The notes under the pieces are model-generated. The model was not told the DNA's origin. It saw only the letters and a list, made by a program, of their open reading frames with translations, and did not search any database. 64,000 bases of DNA from Nocardioides jiangsuensis (GTDB lineage: Bacteria; Actinomycetota; Actinomycetes; Propionibacteriales; Nocardioidaceae). This document shows positions 30,580-41,910 of the stretch, piece after piece. Every line of letters begins with the position of its first letter. Position 1 is the first letter of the stretch. The position numbers were made by a program, and so were the translations under genes. Location: assembly GCF_019679455.1 (NCBI RefSeq), contig NZ_JAIEZQ010000002.1:372001-436000 (forward strand). The letters are read 5' to 3'.

Positions 30580-31560
30580 GTGACAGGACTGCGCCACCTG
30601 ACCGCCCTCCTCGCGACGCTCGGCTCGGTGCTGCTGCTCGCGGGCTGTGGCCTCGGCACCGCGGGCGGCTTCGTCCCGACCGGCGAGCTCGCCGGCCCGA
30701 TCGCCGACACCGAGCGGCTCGACGGGGCCGAGGTCGCGGTGGGGTCGAAGAACTTCTCCGAGCAGCTGCTGCTCGGCAAGATCGCGGTGATCCTGCTCCG
30801 CTCCGCCGGGGCCGACGTCACCGACCTGACCAACATCCCCGGCAGCGCCAGCGCCCGGCAGGCCCAGCTCGAGGGCCAGGTCGACCTGGAGTGGGAATAC
30901 ACCGGCACCGCCTGGATCTCCTACCTCGGGCACCCGCAGGGCATCCCCGACGAGGACAAGCAGTACCAGGCCGTGCGCGACGAGGACCGCAAGCGCAACG
31001 ACCTGGTCTGGCTGCCGCCGGCGCCGATGAACAACACCTACGGCTTCGCCACCACCCAGGAGACCGCGAAGAAGCTCGGGGTGAGCACGCTCTCGGACAT
31101 CGCGAAGCTGCCCGTGGCGGAGCGGACCTTCTGCGTGGAGTCGGAGTTCGCCAACCGCAACGACGGCCTCGAGCCGATGCTGGAGACCTACGGCATGCCG
31201 ATCGAGAAGGAGGTGCCGCGGGCCAACCTCAAGACCCTCGACACCGGTGCGATCTACGCGGCCACGGCCGACGGCGACTGCAACTTCGGCGAGATCTTCA
31301 CGACCGACGGCCGGATCAAGGCGCTCGACCTCGCGGTGCTCGAGGACGACAAGCGGTTCTTCCCGGCGTACAACGTCTCGGTCGTGGTGCGCGAGGAGAA
31401 GCTCGACGAGAACCCGCAGATCGAGAAGCTGTTCGCCCCGGTCACCGAGAAGCTGACCGACGAGACCCTGATCGAGCTCAACGCGCAGATCGACGTGGAC
31501 GGCCGCGAGCCGGCCGACGTCGCCTTCGACTGGTTGAAGAAGGAGGGCTTCGTCAGGTAG
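30580..31560 (+). CDS. osmoprotectant-binding lipoprotein (OpuCC type)
   Basis: A 326-aa lipoprotein with lipobox LLAGC (Cys23). The OpuAC-like domain starts with VAVGSKNFSEQLLLGKI and contains LEWEYTGTAW, common in betaine/choline receptors of this class. It starts 2 bp after the permease stop, with GAAGGG upstream, and ends the importer operon. It converges with the histidine kinase gene at 31579 across 18 bp without a visible terminator. Confidence 0.92.
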   Translation: MTGLRHLTALLATLGSVLLLAGCGLGTAGGFVPTGELAGPIADTERLDGAEVAVGSKNFSEQLLLGKIAVILLRSAGADVTDLTNIPGSASARQAQLEGQVDLEWEYTGTAWISYLGHPQGIPDEDKQYQAVRDEDRKRNDLVWLPPAPMNNTYGFATTQETAKKLGVSTLSDIAKLPVAERTFCVESEFANRNDGLEPMLETYGMPIEKEVPRANLKTLDTGAIYAATADGDCNFGEIFTTDGRIKALDLAVLEDDKRFFPAYNVSVVVREEKLDENPQIEKLFAPVTEKLTDETLIELNAQIDVDGREPADVAFDWLKKEGFVR

Positions 31561-31578
31561 CGCCACCCCGGCCGCCGC

Positions 31579-33033
31579 TTACCGCACGTCCTGGCCGCGG
31601 TCCATCGAGCCGGGAGCGTCCGGGGCCGGCCCGGTGGTCACGGCGCTCGCCGGCAGGGTCACCTGCAACCGGGCCCCTCCCGCGGGGGACGACAGCGCGA
31701 CGACGCTCCCGCCGTGGGCCGCCACGATGTCCGCGACGATCGCCAGGCCCAGCCCGACGCCACCTCCGTCGCGGTCGCGGGCGTCGTCCAACCGGGTGAA
31801 GCGGCGGAACACGTCGGTGCGGTGCTCGACCGGGATCCCCGGTCCGTCGTCGTCGACCGTCAGCACCGCCATCCCCTCGCGCGCGTCCAGTGACACCCGC
31901 ACCTCCCGCTCCGCATGCCGGACCGCGTTGTCCACCAGGTTGCGCACCACCTGCTCCAGCAGCGCCGGGTCACCGACCACCTGCACCGGCACCACCTCGG
32001 TGGTGTCGACGGTGACGCCGCGGCCCTGCGCCTCCAGGTCGCGCGCGGTCACCACCGTCGCCACCGTGTCGTCGAGGTCCACCGGGACCCGCACGGCGCG
32101 GCCGCTTCCGTCCTCGATGCGGGCCAGCTGGAGCAGCTGGTCGACGATCGCCTGCAGGCGCAGGGTGTCGGCCAGCAGGTCGTCGGGGTTCAGGGCGGCC
32201 GGGCCGCGGCCCGGGGGCAGAGCGGTCTCGAGCTGCGCACGCAGACTGGCCACCGGGCTGCGCAGCTCGTGCGCGGCGTCGGCCAGGAAGCGTCGCTGCT
32301 GGTCGGCGGCGGCGTCGAGCCGGGCCAGCATCGCGTTGATGGTGCGCGCCAACCGCCCGATCTCGTCGTTGACCGGCGGTTCGGGCACCCGCTCGGAGAG
32401 GTGGTCGGCGCTGATCACCGCCGCCCGTTCCCGGATCGCCTCCACCGGGGCCAGCGTGCGGCCGACCGCAACCCACAGGAGGAGGCTCATCGGCAGCATG
32501 AGGAACACGAGCCCGATGGATCCGATGCGCACCGCGGACTCGACGATGTCCTCGCCGTCCTCCGTGGAGACCGCCACCAAGACGGTGGCCGGACCGTCCG
32601 GCGTGCGGATGTCGACGACCGTGGTCCGGTAGGGGCCCCCGCCGAGCCCCGCGATGTCTGCCACCTCCGCCACCGTCCGGTCACCGGACGGCTGGTCGGG
32701 CAGCGGCAGGCGGGTCGTGACCGGCAGGTTCTTCGAGCTGGTGACCACGGTCCCGTCGCGCACGACCTGCACCACGGTCTCGCCCTCGTCGACGACGGGC
32801 AGACGGGGCGGCAGGGTGCCCAGCCGAGCGCGCTCGGCGACCTCGTCCGCTCGGGACAGGGCGACCCAGTCGGCCGCGTCGACGTACTCCTCGTGGACGG
32901 CCTGGATGATCAGCACACCCCCGGTGGCGACCATCACCGTGACCGCGGCGACGGTGATGAGGACGACCCGGAGGCGGAGGGAGATGCCGCGCCGCCCGCC
33001 GGTCCGGCCGGTCGTGGGCTCGGAGCCGTTCAC
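31579..33033 (-). CDS. sensor histidine kinase of the RND operon
   Basis: A 484-aa kinase: cytoplasmic N-terminus, membrane spans at about 23-52 and 178-200, an extracytoplasmic sensor domain between them, HAMP, then the dimerisation box FLADAAHELRSPVASLR with phospho-acceptor His265, and the ATPase with NAVRHA, DDDGPGI and GVGLGLAIV. It overlaps the response regulator by 4 bp and is the last gene of the RND operon. Its signal is unknown. Confidence 0.94.
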   Translation of the reverse strand: MNGSEPTTGRTGGRRGISLRLRVVLITVAAVTVMVATGGVLIIQAVHEEYVDAADWVALSRADEVAERARLGTLPPRLPVVDEGETVVQVVRDGTVVTSSKNLPVTTRLPLPDQPSGDRTVAEVADIAGLGGGPYRTTVVDIRTPDGPATVLVAVSTEDGEDIVESAVRIGSIGLVFLMLPMSLLLWVAVGRTLAPVEAIRERAAVISADHLSERVPEPPVNDEIGRLARTINAMLARLDAAADQQRRFLADAAHELRSPVASLRAQLETALPPGRGPAALNPDDLLADTLRLQAIVDQLLQLARIEDGSGRAVRVPVDLDDTVATVVTARDLEAQGRGVTVDTTEVVPVQVVGDPALLEQVVRNLVDNAVRHAEREVRVSLDAREGMAVLTVDDDGPGIPVEHRTDVFRRFTRLDDARDRDGGGVGLGLAIVADIVAAHGGSVVALSSPAGGARLQVTLPASAVTTGPAPDAPGSMDRGQDVR

Positions 33034-33704
33034 GGACGCCCCGCCACGGTGTACCCGCGCCCGCGGACGGTGCAGATGAGGCTGGTCCCGAAGGTCTGGT
33101 CGATCTTGCGGCGGAGGTAGCCGACGTACACCTCCACCACGTTGAGGTCACGCTTGCCGGTGTCACCCCACACACCCTCGAAGATCTCCTCCTTCGAGCA
33201 CACCCGGTCGGCGTGCCGCATCAGGAACTCCAGCAGCGCGAATTCCCGCGGCGAGAGCGGGATCGGGTGCTCGCCCCACCGCGCGGTCCTGCGACGGGGG
33301 TCGAGGGCGAGGTCGCCGACGTGCAGCTCAGGGGGGACCGCGGCCGGGCCCCGCCGGGTCAGCGCCCGACAGCGCGCCACCAGCACCGGGAAGGCGAACG
33401 GCTTGCGGAGGTAGTCGTCGGCCCCGGCGTTCAGGCAGTCGGTCTCGTCGGACACCCGGTCCTTCGCGGTGAGCACCAGGATCGGGGTCCAGAACCCCTC
33501 GTTGCGGAGCCGTCGGCACACCTCCAGGCCGGAGAGCCGCGGGAGCATGAGGTCCAGCACGATGACGTCGAACGAGACGTCCTTCGCCATCCGGTAGCCG
33601 GTGTACCCGTCAGGGGCGAGGGCGACGTCGAAGCCACGGTCCCGGAAGCCGCGCGCGATCGCAGCGGCCAGCCGCTGCTCGTCCTCCACCACCAGGACCT
33701 GCAT
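33030..33704 (-). CDS. OmpR-family response regulator of the RND operon
   Basis: A 224-aa regulator with receiver residues Glu7/Asp8, phospho-acceptor Asp51 (VIVLDLMLP), Thr79 and Lys101, and a winged-helix DNA-binding domain (LSPREFALLEFLMRHADRV, then VEVYVGYLRRKID). It lies 43 bp downstream of the RND permease gene and so is probably transcribed with the efflux genes. It is paralogous to the regulator at 45016. Either could read the GCTGANC repeats described at 40658-50450. Confidence 0.95.
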   Translation of the reverse strand: MQVLVVEDEQRLAAAIARGFRDRGFDVALAPDGYTGYRMAKDVSFDVIVLDLMLPRLSGLEVCRRLRNEGFWTPILVLTAKDRVSDETDCLNAGADDYLRKPFAFPVLVARCRALTRRGPAAVPPELHVGDLALDPRRRTARWGEHPIPLSPREFALLEFLMRHADRVCSKEEIFEGVWGDTGKRDLNVVEVYVGYLRRKIDQTFGTSLICTVRGRGYTVAGRP

Positions 33705-33747
33705 CGTGTGTGCCCCCTCGTCGGAAGGCTCTGGGTCGGCAGGCGGG

Positions 33748-36897
<3,150 letters not shown>

Positions 36898-36937
36898 GGA
36901 GATCGACCTCTCTGTGTGCTCGGGCCAGGACTACCGG

Positions 36938-37372
36938 TCAGTGGCCGACGGCGAACTCGACGCCGTACAGCTCGGCGACCCCGACGGTGACGACCTCGGT
37001 GCCTTCCGCGGGGCCGTGCGCCAGGATCGCCCGGCCGCTCTGCTCCCGGCCCACCTCGACCTCGTGCCGGACGTACACCGCGGGGCGCGGGTTCGTGTAC
37101 ACCCACCAGGCGCCTTCCGTGTCGACGAAGACCGCGGATGTCGGGACCACCAGGTGCCGTCCGGTCGCCGTCACAGGCGTCGTGTCGATGCCGAGCCGCT
37201 CCACGGCGTCCTCGGTCAGGGTCACCCGGCTCAGCTCGGTGCCGGCGATGTGGTGGGTGCTCCCGGGTTCGTTCTCGATGACGTAGGCATCGGACACAGC
37301 TCCCGCGCACCCCGAGAGCAGACCGGCGGTGGCCAGCAGGATCGCCGGCACGGCTGCACGCTTCCGCTGCAT
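36938..37372 (-). CDS. mini periplasmic-adaptor-like lipoprotein
   Basis: A 144-aa lipoprotein (lipobox LLSGC, Cys22). The mature part looks like only the C-terminal region of a membrane fusion protein: VVPTSAVFVDTEGAWWVYT, VRHEVEVGREQSGR and EGTEVVTVGVAEL correspond to the beta-barrel/membrane-proximal part of CusB-like adaptors. The lipoyl domain and helical hairpin are absent. It sits 9 bp after the upstream RND gene and 40 bp before the next, suggesting it bridges or caps the two permeases. The open frame is intact, so it is not obviously a pseudogene. Confidence 0.78.
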   Translation of the reverse strand: MQRKRAAVPAILLATAGLLSGCAGAVSDAYVIENEPGSTHHIAGTELSRVTLTEDAVERLGIDTTPVTATGRHLVVPTSAVFVDTEGAWWVYTNPRPAVYVRHEVEVGREQSGRAILAHGPAEGTEVVTVGVAELYGVEFAVGH

Positions 37373-37381
37373 GACATCCCC

Positions 37382-40300
37382 CTAGATCTTGATCGGGTCG
37401 GGTTCGGCGAGCGGCTCGTACAGCTCGTCGGCCCAGCTGTCCTGGTCGGGCGTCGGGCCGAGCTTGAGGAAGAGCGCCGGCGCGGCGAACAGGGTGACCA
37501 GCGCGGTGGTGACCATGCCGCCGAGGAAGGCAGCGGCGGCTGGACGCATGAGCTCGAGCCCGGTGGACCCGCCGGCCACGACGAGCGGTGCCAGCAGGGC
37601 GGCCGTCGCGAGCAGCACGGTGAGCACCGGGGCGAGCCGGTCCCGGGTCGCGCGGGTCACCAGGTCGGGCCCGAACTCGACCCGTTCGCGCCGTTCGAGG
37701 CGCAGCATCTGCCCCAGCGACACCAGCAGCGCGCGGCAGGACGTCCCCAGCACGGCCAGCGCCCCCGCGACGACGCCGAGGGTGATGGTGCCGCCGGTGA
37801 ACAGCGTGCCCAGCAGCACTCCGGCCGAGGCGGCCGGAAGCATCGCGACGGCCAGGGCGGCGAGCCGCCAGCTCCGGAACGCGGCCTGGAAGAGCAGGAA
37901 GATCGCGAGCAGCGCGATGCCGGCGAGCGCGGCGACGCGGGCGCGATCGGCCTGCTGCACCGCGTAGCCCCCGAGCACCTCGGCGTGGTGGTCGAGCGGG
38001 AACTGCGTCGCGGCCACGAGCGCCTTCACCTCGGCGTTGACGTCGCCGAGGTCACGGCCGGAGACGTCGGCGGTCAGCTCGACGTACGGGGCCACGGACT
38101 CGTGCCGGATCACCGCGGCGTTCGGCACCTCCCTGACGTCGGCCACGTCGCTGAGCCGGATCGAGCGCCCGTCCGGGGTGTCGATGAGCAGCCGCTCGAT
38201 GTCCGCGAGGTCGCCCCGGATCTGCGGCGCGCCCCAGACCACGACGTCGAAGACCTTCTGCTCCTCGAAGAGGTTGCCGACGGTGATGCCGCCGAGCAGG
38301 ATCGCGGCCGCGCGGCGGACGTCGCCAGGCTTCACGCCCAGGGCCTGCGCCCGCTGGAGGTCGACCTGCACCTCGACCGTGGTCTCCTGGGGCGTGGGCG
38401 TGATCGCGACCCGGTCCACCCCGTCGACCTCGGCGATGGCGTCGCGCAGCTCCGCGGCCTTGTCGGCGAGCACGTCGGCGTTCTCGCCGTACACGTGGAC
38501 GGCGACGTCGTGCTCGTTCTCGACCACGAGGTCGCGCACCTGCTGGTCCGTGTAGGTCATCACCTCGGCGGTGACGCCCGGCGCGCCGGAGACGGCACCC
38601 TCGACCGCGGCCAGGGTCTCGTCGTAGTCGGCACCGGGGTCGATCTGCATCCAGATCTCTCCTTCGTTGACGTCGACCTGGCGGTCCGACATCACGGCCC
38701 TGCCGATCTGGGCGTTGACGCCGCTGACGCCGGGCAGCGCGCCCAGCTCGTCGACCGCCTGGCTGGTGATCTCCGTCATCCGCGGCAGCGAGGTGCCCGG
38801 AGCCGTCGCCACGTGCACCAGCACGTGCCGCTCCGCCAACGCGGGCCGCATCGACGTGTCCAGGAAGGGCAGCGCGGCGAGCGCGAGCACGGTCGTGCCC
38901 GCGAGCACCACCACGGCGGCGCCCGCCCGGGTGACCAGTCGGGACCCGGACCGGTCGTACCGGCGGTGCAGCCAGGTCACGAGCGGGGACTGCCTGCGCT
39001 CGAGCGGAGCGCGGGAGAGCAGCATCATCGCGAGCACCGGCGTCAGGGTCAGGGTCACCAGCATGGACGTGGCCACGGCCAGCAGGTAGGCGAGTGCGAT
39101 GGGCGGCAGGAAGGCCTGTCCCTCGCCGCTCAGGAAGAACAGCGGCAGCGTCGCGGCCGCCACCATGAAGGCGCCGTAGATGGCGAACCGGCGCATGCCG
39201 ACCGTGGACTCGACGATCGCCGACAGGACGGGGGCGCTGGTGCCGGTCTCACGCTGTGCGCGGATCCCGCGGGCCAGGGCGCCGCCGTCGCCGACCGCGT
39301 CGTCGACCATCACGGTCAACCCGACGATGAGGCCGGTCACGACGAGCAGGTTGACGCTGGTGTCCGTCGCCGCGAGCACCAGGATCGCGGCGGTCAGGGA
39401 CACGGCCACCCCGGCCGCGACCATCAGGGTCCGCCGCCAGTCCCAGAGCAGGGCGAGGAGGACGACCAGCATCAGCACGCCACCGACCGCCAGCACCCGG
39501 CCGAGGCTGGTCCAGGAGGACTCGAGGTACGAGGCCGGGCGGTAGAGCGAGGAGTCGACCTCCATGTCCGCCAGACCCGGGCGGAGAGCGGTGAGGGCGC
39601 CCTCGACCTCTTCGGACACCTCGGTGGTGTTGGCGCCCGGGAACTTCTCGACCACGAGGATCAGGCACTTGGCGCCGTCCGCGCACGCGGTGTCGCCGAT
39701 CAGCGGCTGGTGGTCCTCGACGACGTCGGTGACGTCACCCAGCTCCATGGGGCCGCCCTGGCTCCGCAGCATGCCGCCGTCGGGGCCCTCCACGGGGACC
39801 TGGGCGAGCTCGGGGGCGGTGGTGATGGCCTGCTCGTGGAAGATGTTCAGGCGCTGGTTGGGGGTGTCGATGAACCCGCCCGTGCCCGGCTTCGACGCCT
39901 CGAGGTAGGACAGCGGCGAGACCTCGAGGGCGTTGCCGGCGGTACGGATGACCGCGGGCAGGGTGAGCCCGTTCTCGCGGAGCCGCTCGGGGTCGACGAG
40001 GACCTGCAGCTGGCGCTCCCGGTTGCCCCAGATCGCGACGTTCGCGACACCGGGCACGCCCATCAGCCGGGGGACGACCACCCAGCGGGCGAGGACCGAC
40101 ATCTCGATCGGGTTCAGCTCGTTCGAGGTCAGCTTGACCATCGAGACCCGGCTGCTCGACGACAGCGGCTGGATCATCTGGGGCGGCTTCGCCACCGCGG
40201 GAAGACCGGCTGCGCCGACGGCCTGGGTCAGCCGCTCCTGCACCACCTGGCGGGCGTCCAGCGGGTCGGTGCCGGGTTCGAAGGTCATCACCACCGAGGA

Positions 40301-40573
40301 GAGCCCCGGCAGGGACACCGACTCGATCTCGTCGAGGAACGGGACGCCGACCAGGAGGTCCTGCTCCAGCGGCACCGTGATCAGCTGCTCCACCTCGGCG
40401 GCGGACAGCCCGAGCGCCTCCGTCTGGACCTCCACGGTCGGCGGCTGGAACTCAGGCAGCGCGTCGACGGAGGTCTTCCCGACCTGCACGACACCGAGCA
40501 CGACGATGCCTGCGGCCAGGGCCAGCAGGAGCCGTCGCAGCTTGAGGCTGGTACCGACGAGCCAACGCATCAT
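37382..40573 (-). CDS. RND efflux permease (CusA/CzcA family), second copy
   Basis: A 1063-aa RND permease and first gene of the operon. Overall layout matches the neighbour at 33748, but the fourth-span motif is TVMVDDAVGDGGALARG (about 420-436): Asp424/Asp425 remain while the Glu-Asn pair is replaced by Gly. A periplasmic Cys pair (CADGAKC, about 297-303) is also unlike the neighbour. This suggests specialised or reduced proton coupling and a heteromeric pump. The SD lies in the loop of the 40571-40603 hairpin. Confidence 0.92.
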   Translation of the reverse strand: MMRWLVGTSLKLRRLLLALAAGIVVLGVVQVGKTSVDALPEFQPPTVEVQTEALGLSAAEVEQLITVPLEQDLLVGVPFLDEIESVSLPGLSSVVMTFEPGTDPLDARQVVQERLTQAVGAAGLPAVAKPPQMIQPLSSSSRVSMVKLTSNELNPIEMSVLARWVVVPRLMGVPGVANVAIWGNRERQLQVLVDPERLRENGLTLPAVIRTAGNALEVSPLSYLEASKPGTGGFIDTPNQRLNIFHEQAITTAPELAQVPVEGPDGGMLRSQGGPMELGDVTDVVEDHQPLIGDTACADGAKCLILVVEKFPGANTTEVSEEVEGALTALRPGLADMEVDSSLYRPASYLESSWTSLGRVLAVGGVLMLVVLLALLWDWRRTLMVAAGVAVSLTAAILVLAATDTSVNLLVVTGLIVGLTVMVDDAVGDGGALARGIRAQRETGTSAPVLSAIVESTVGMRRFAIYGAFMVAAATLPLFFLSGEGQAFLPPIALAYLLAVATSMLVTLTLTPVLAMMLLSRAPLERRQSPLVTWLHRRYDRSGSRLVTRAGAAVVVLAGTTVLALAALPFLDTSMRPALAERHVLVHVATAPGTSLPRMTEITSQAVDELGALPGVSGVNAQIGRAVMSDRQVDVNEGEIWMQIDPGADYDETLAAVEGAVSGAPGVTAEVMTYTDQQVRDLVVENEHDVAVHVYGENADVLADKAAELRDAIAEVDGVDRVAITPTPQETTVEVQVDLQRAQALGVKPGDVRRAAAILLGGITVGNLFEEQKVFDVVVWGAPQIRGDLADIERLLIDTPDGRSIRLSDVADVREVPNAAVIRHESVAPYVELTADVSGRDLGDVNAEVKALVAATQFPLDHHAEVLGGYAVQQADRARVAALAGIALLAIFLLFQAAFRSWRLAALAVAMLPAASAGVLLGTLFTGGTITLGVVAGALAVLGTSCRALLVSLGQMLRLERRERVEFGPDLVTRATRDRLAPVLTVLLATAALLAPLVVAGGSTGLELMRPAAAAFLGGMVTTALVTLFAAPALFLKLGPTPDQDSWADELYEPLAEPDPIKI

Positions 40574-40603
40574 GGGCCTGGACCTCCCCCGCCAGAGCCC
40601 ATG
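40571..40603 (-). promoter_or_regulatory. hairpin enclosing the SD and start codon of the RND operon
   Basis: In the mRNA CATGGGC-T-CTGG pairs with CCAG-GCCCATG, an 11-bp stem with a single bulged U. The 10-nt loop (CGGGGGAGGT) carries the Shine-Dalgarno sequence, and the first AUG of the gene is in the stem end. Such a fold could throttle translation of the first RND gene. Confidence 0.5.
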
Positions 40604-40657
40604 GATCTCGGTGCGGAAGGCTCCCCCGGGTGGGAGTCTGAGAGAACGGCTCGGCTT

Positions 40658-40675
40658 TCTCAGCGTCCGCTCAGC
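40658..40675 (-). promoter_or_regulatory. regulator-binding direct repeat S1 (RND operon)
   Basis: On the minus strand GCTGAGC-GGAC-GCTGAGA: two heptamers with an 11-bp period, 85 bp upstream of the RND operon start and in the same orientation. This is the geometry of OmpR-family sites. It matches sites at 41786, 41818 and 50433. Confidence 0.55.
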
Positions 40676-40825
40676 CTGCTCGTCGCAACACCCCTACACA
40701 GGGGGAACCTGGGGTGGTCCTTTCAGGTGCCCTCGGGCCATCGAAACGGCGCAGCAACGGTCATATGCCGTCGTACGCGACTATCCGTACCGACCCGCCC
40801 ACGTTCCGCGATTCCAAGACGAACC

Positions 40826-41734
40826 TCAGCCGCTCACAGGTCGGCCGAACACCTCGATCTCCACCTCGCGGAACACCTCGTCGGTGTGCTCGAGCTGGCA
40901 CTCGAGGTCGGCGAGGGACACGGCGATCTCTTCCTGCTGGAGCTTCTCGAGGGCGGCCGCGCGGGGGCCGGTCAACGTCCTCGGGTCGTCGCCCTCGAGG
41001 AGCTCGTCGAGCCGCTCCTGGTACTCCTCGATGATGGCGTCCTGGTCGTCCTCGTACTCGTAGCCCCGGTCGCGCATGCACTCGGTCCAGGCGTCCTGGG
41101 CCTGGATGATCCGCGGGTCGTTCTCGACCAGGACGTCCTTGGGGTTCACGTAGGTGCCCTTCAGCTGGGCAGGGGTGAAGACCTGCGCGACGGCCTTGCG
41201 CGTGCAGCCACCGGTGGAGGAGAAGTCCTCCTCGTCGAAGGTGAACACGAAGTCCGCGTTCGGGTCGTCGCCCCACAGGGTCCGGCTGTAGGCCTCGCGG
41301 TCGCTCGGCGGCAACGCCCTCCAGATCGCGAGGTTGGGTCCGAGGCCGGTGTCCCGGACGGGGTTGTCGTAGCGTGTGGTGACCCCGAGGCCCCACTTCT
41401 CCTTGTAGGAGCGGCGGGTGTAGCCGGGGTCCATCCGGACCCGGGACTGGGCCAGCTCGATCGTCTTCACGTCGACCGGGATGTACTCGAACCCGGCCTC
41501 GGTCATGCAGTCGGCGATGCGCGCCTGGGTCTCCTCCACGTGGTCGACGAACTCCACCTCGGTCAGCCCGAACTCCTTGACGCCCGGGAGACGGTCACCG
41601 CCCTGTGCCTCCTGCCCTGGAGAGGCGCCGCCCCCACAGCCGGAGACGGCCAGCAGCGCTCCGGCCGCGACGAGCGCCGCCGGCCGACCGGCCGGACGGG
41701 GGCACCGGGTCCCGGGTTGTGAGTGTCTGGACAC
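40826..41734 (-). CDS. lipoprotein with duplicated Cys-Met motif
   Basis: A 302-aa predicted lipoprotein (lipobox AVSGC, Cys33). Two similar segments, IADCMTEAGFEYIPVD and WTECMRDRGYEYEDDQD, repeat the pattern C-M-x3-G-aromatic-E-Y; further cysteines occur in GGCTRKA and LECQ. No enzyme family is recognised. GTG 41734 is chosen because GAGGAGG lies 7 nt upstream and the signal peptide then has normal length. It is divergent from the MacAB-like operon and shares its control region; binding of a substrate or metal is speculation. Confidence 0.75.
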   Translation of the reverse strand: MSRHSQPGTRCPRPAGRPAALVAAGALLAVSGCGGGASPGQEAQGGDRLPGVKEFGLTEVEFVDHVEETQARIADCMTEAGFEYIPVDVKTIELAQSRVRMDPGYTRRSYKEKWGLGVTTRYDNPVRDTGLGPNLAIWRALPPSDREAYSRTLWGDDPNADFVFTFDEEDFSSTGGCTRKAVAQVFTPAQLKGTYVNPKDVLVENDPRIIQAQDAWTECMRDRGYEYEDDQDAIIEEYQERLDELLEGDDPRTLTGPRAAALEKLQQEEIAVSLADLECQLEHTDEVFREVEIEVFGRPVSG

Positions 41735-41785
41735 GACTGGCCTCCTCGATGCGTCCGCGGACTGAGTCGATGACAGCACGCCCCG

Positions 41786-41803
41786 GCTGAACGTCACCTG
41801 ACC
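41786..41803 (+). promoter_or_regulatory. regulator-binding direct repeat S2 (MacAB-like operon)
   Basis: GCTGAAC-GTCA-CCTGACC, two heptamers with an 11-bp period, 107 bp upstream of the adaptor gene start and co-oriented with it. Confidence 0.5.
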
Positions 41804-41817
41804 ATGCCGTGCGCAGC

Positions 41818-41835
41818 GTTCAGGGTCCCGTCAGC
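41818..41835 (-). promoter_or_regulatory. regulator-binding direct repeat S3 (lipoprotein gene)
   Basis: On the minus strand GCTGACG-GGAC-CCTGAAC, same geometry as S1, 83 bp upstream of the lipoprotein start and co-oriented with it. The palindrome CTGACGGTCAG at 41850-41860 uses the same half-site. Confidence 0.5.
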
Positions 41836-41910
41836 ACCACGGTGCCAACCTGACGGTCAGGGAGACCTCCCGGAGTGTCCTCGGAGTCGCGGAGAGGCGA
41901 GGTGGTCGGG

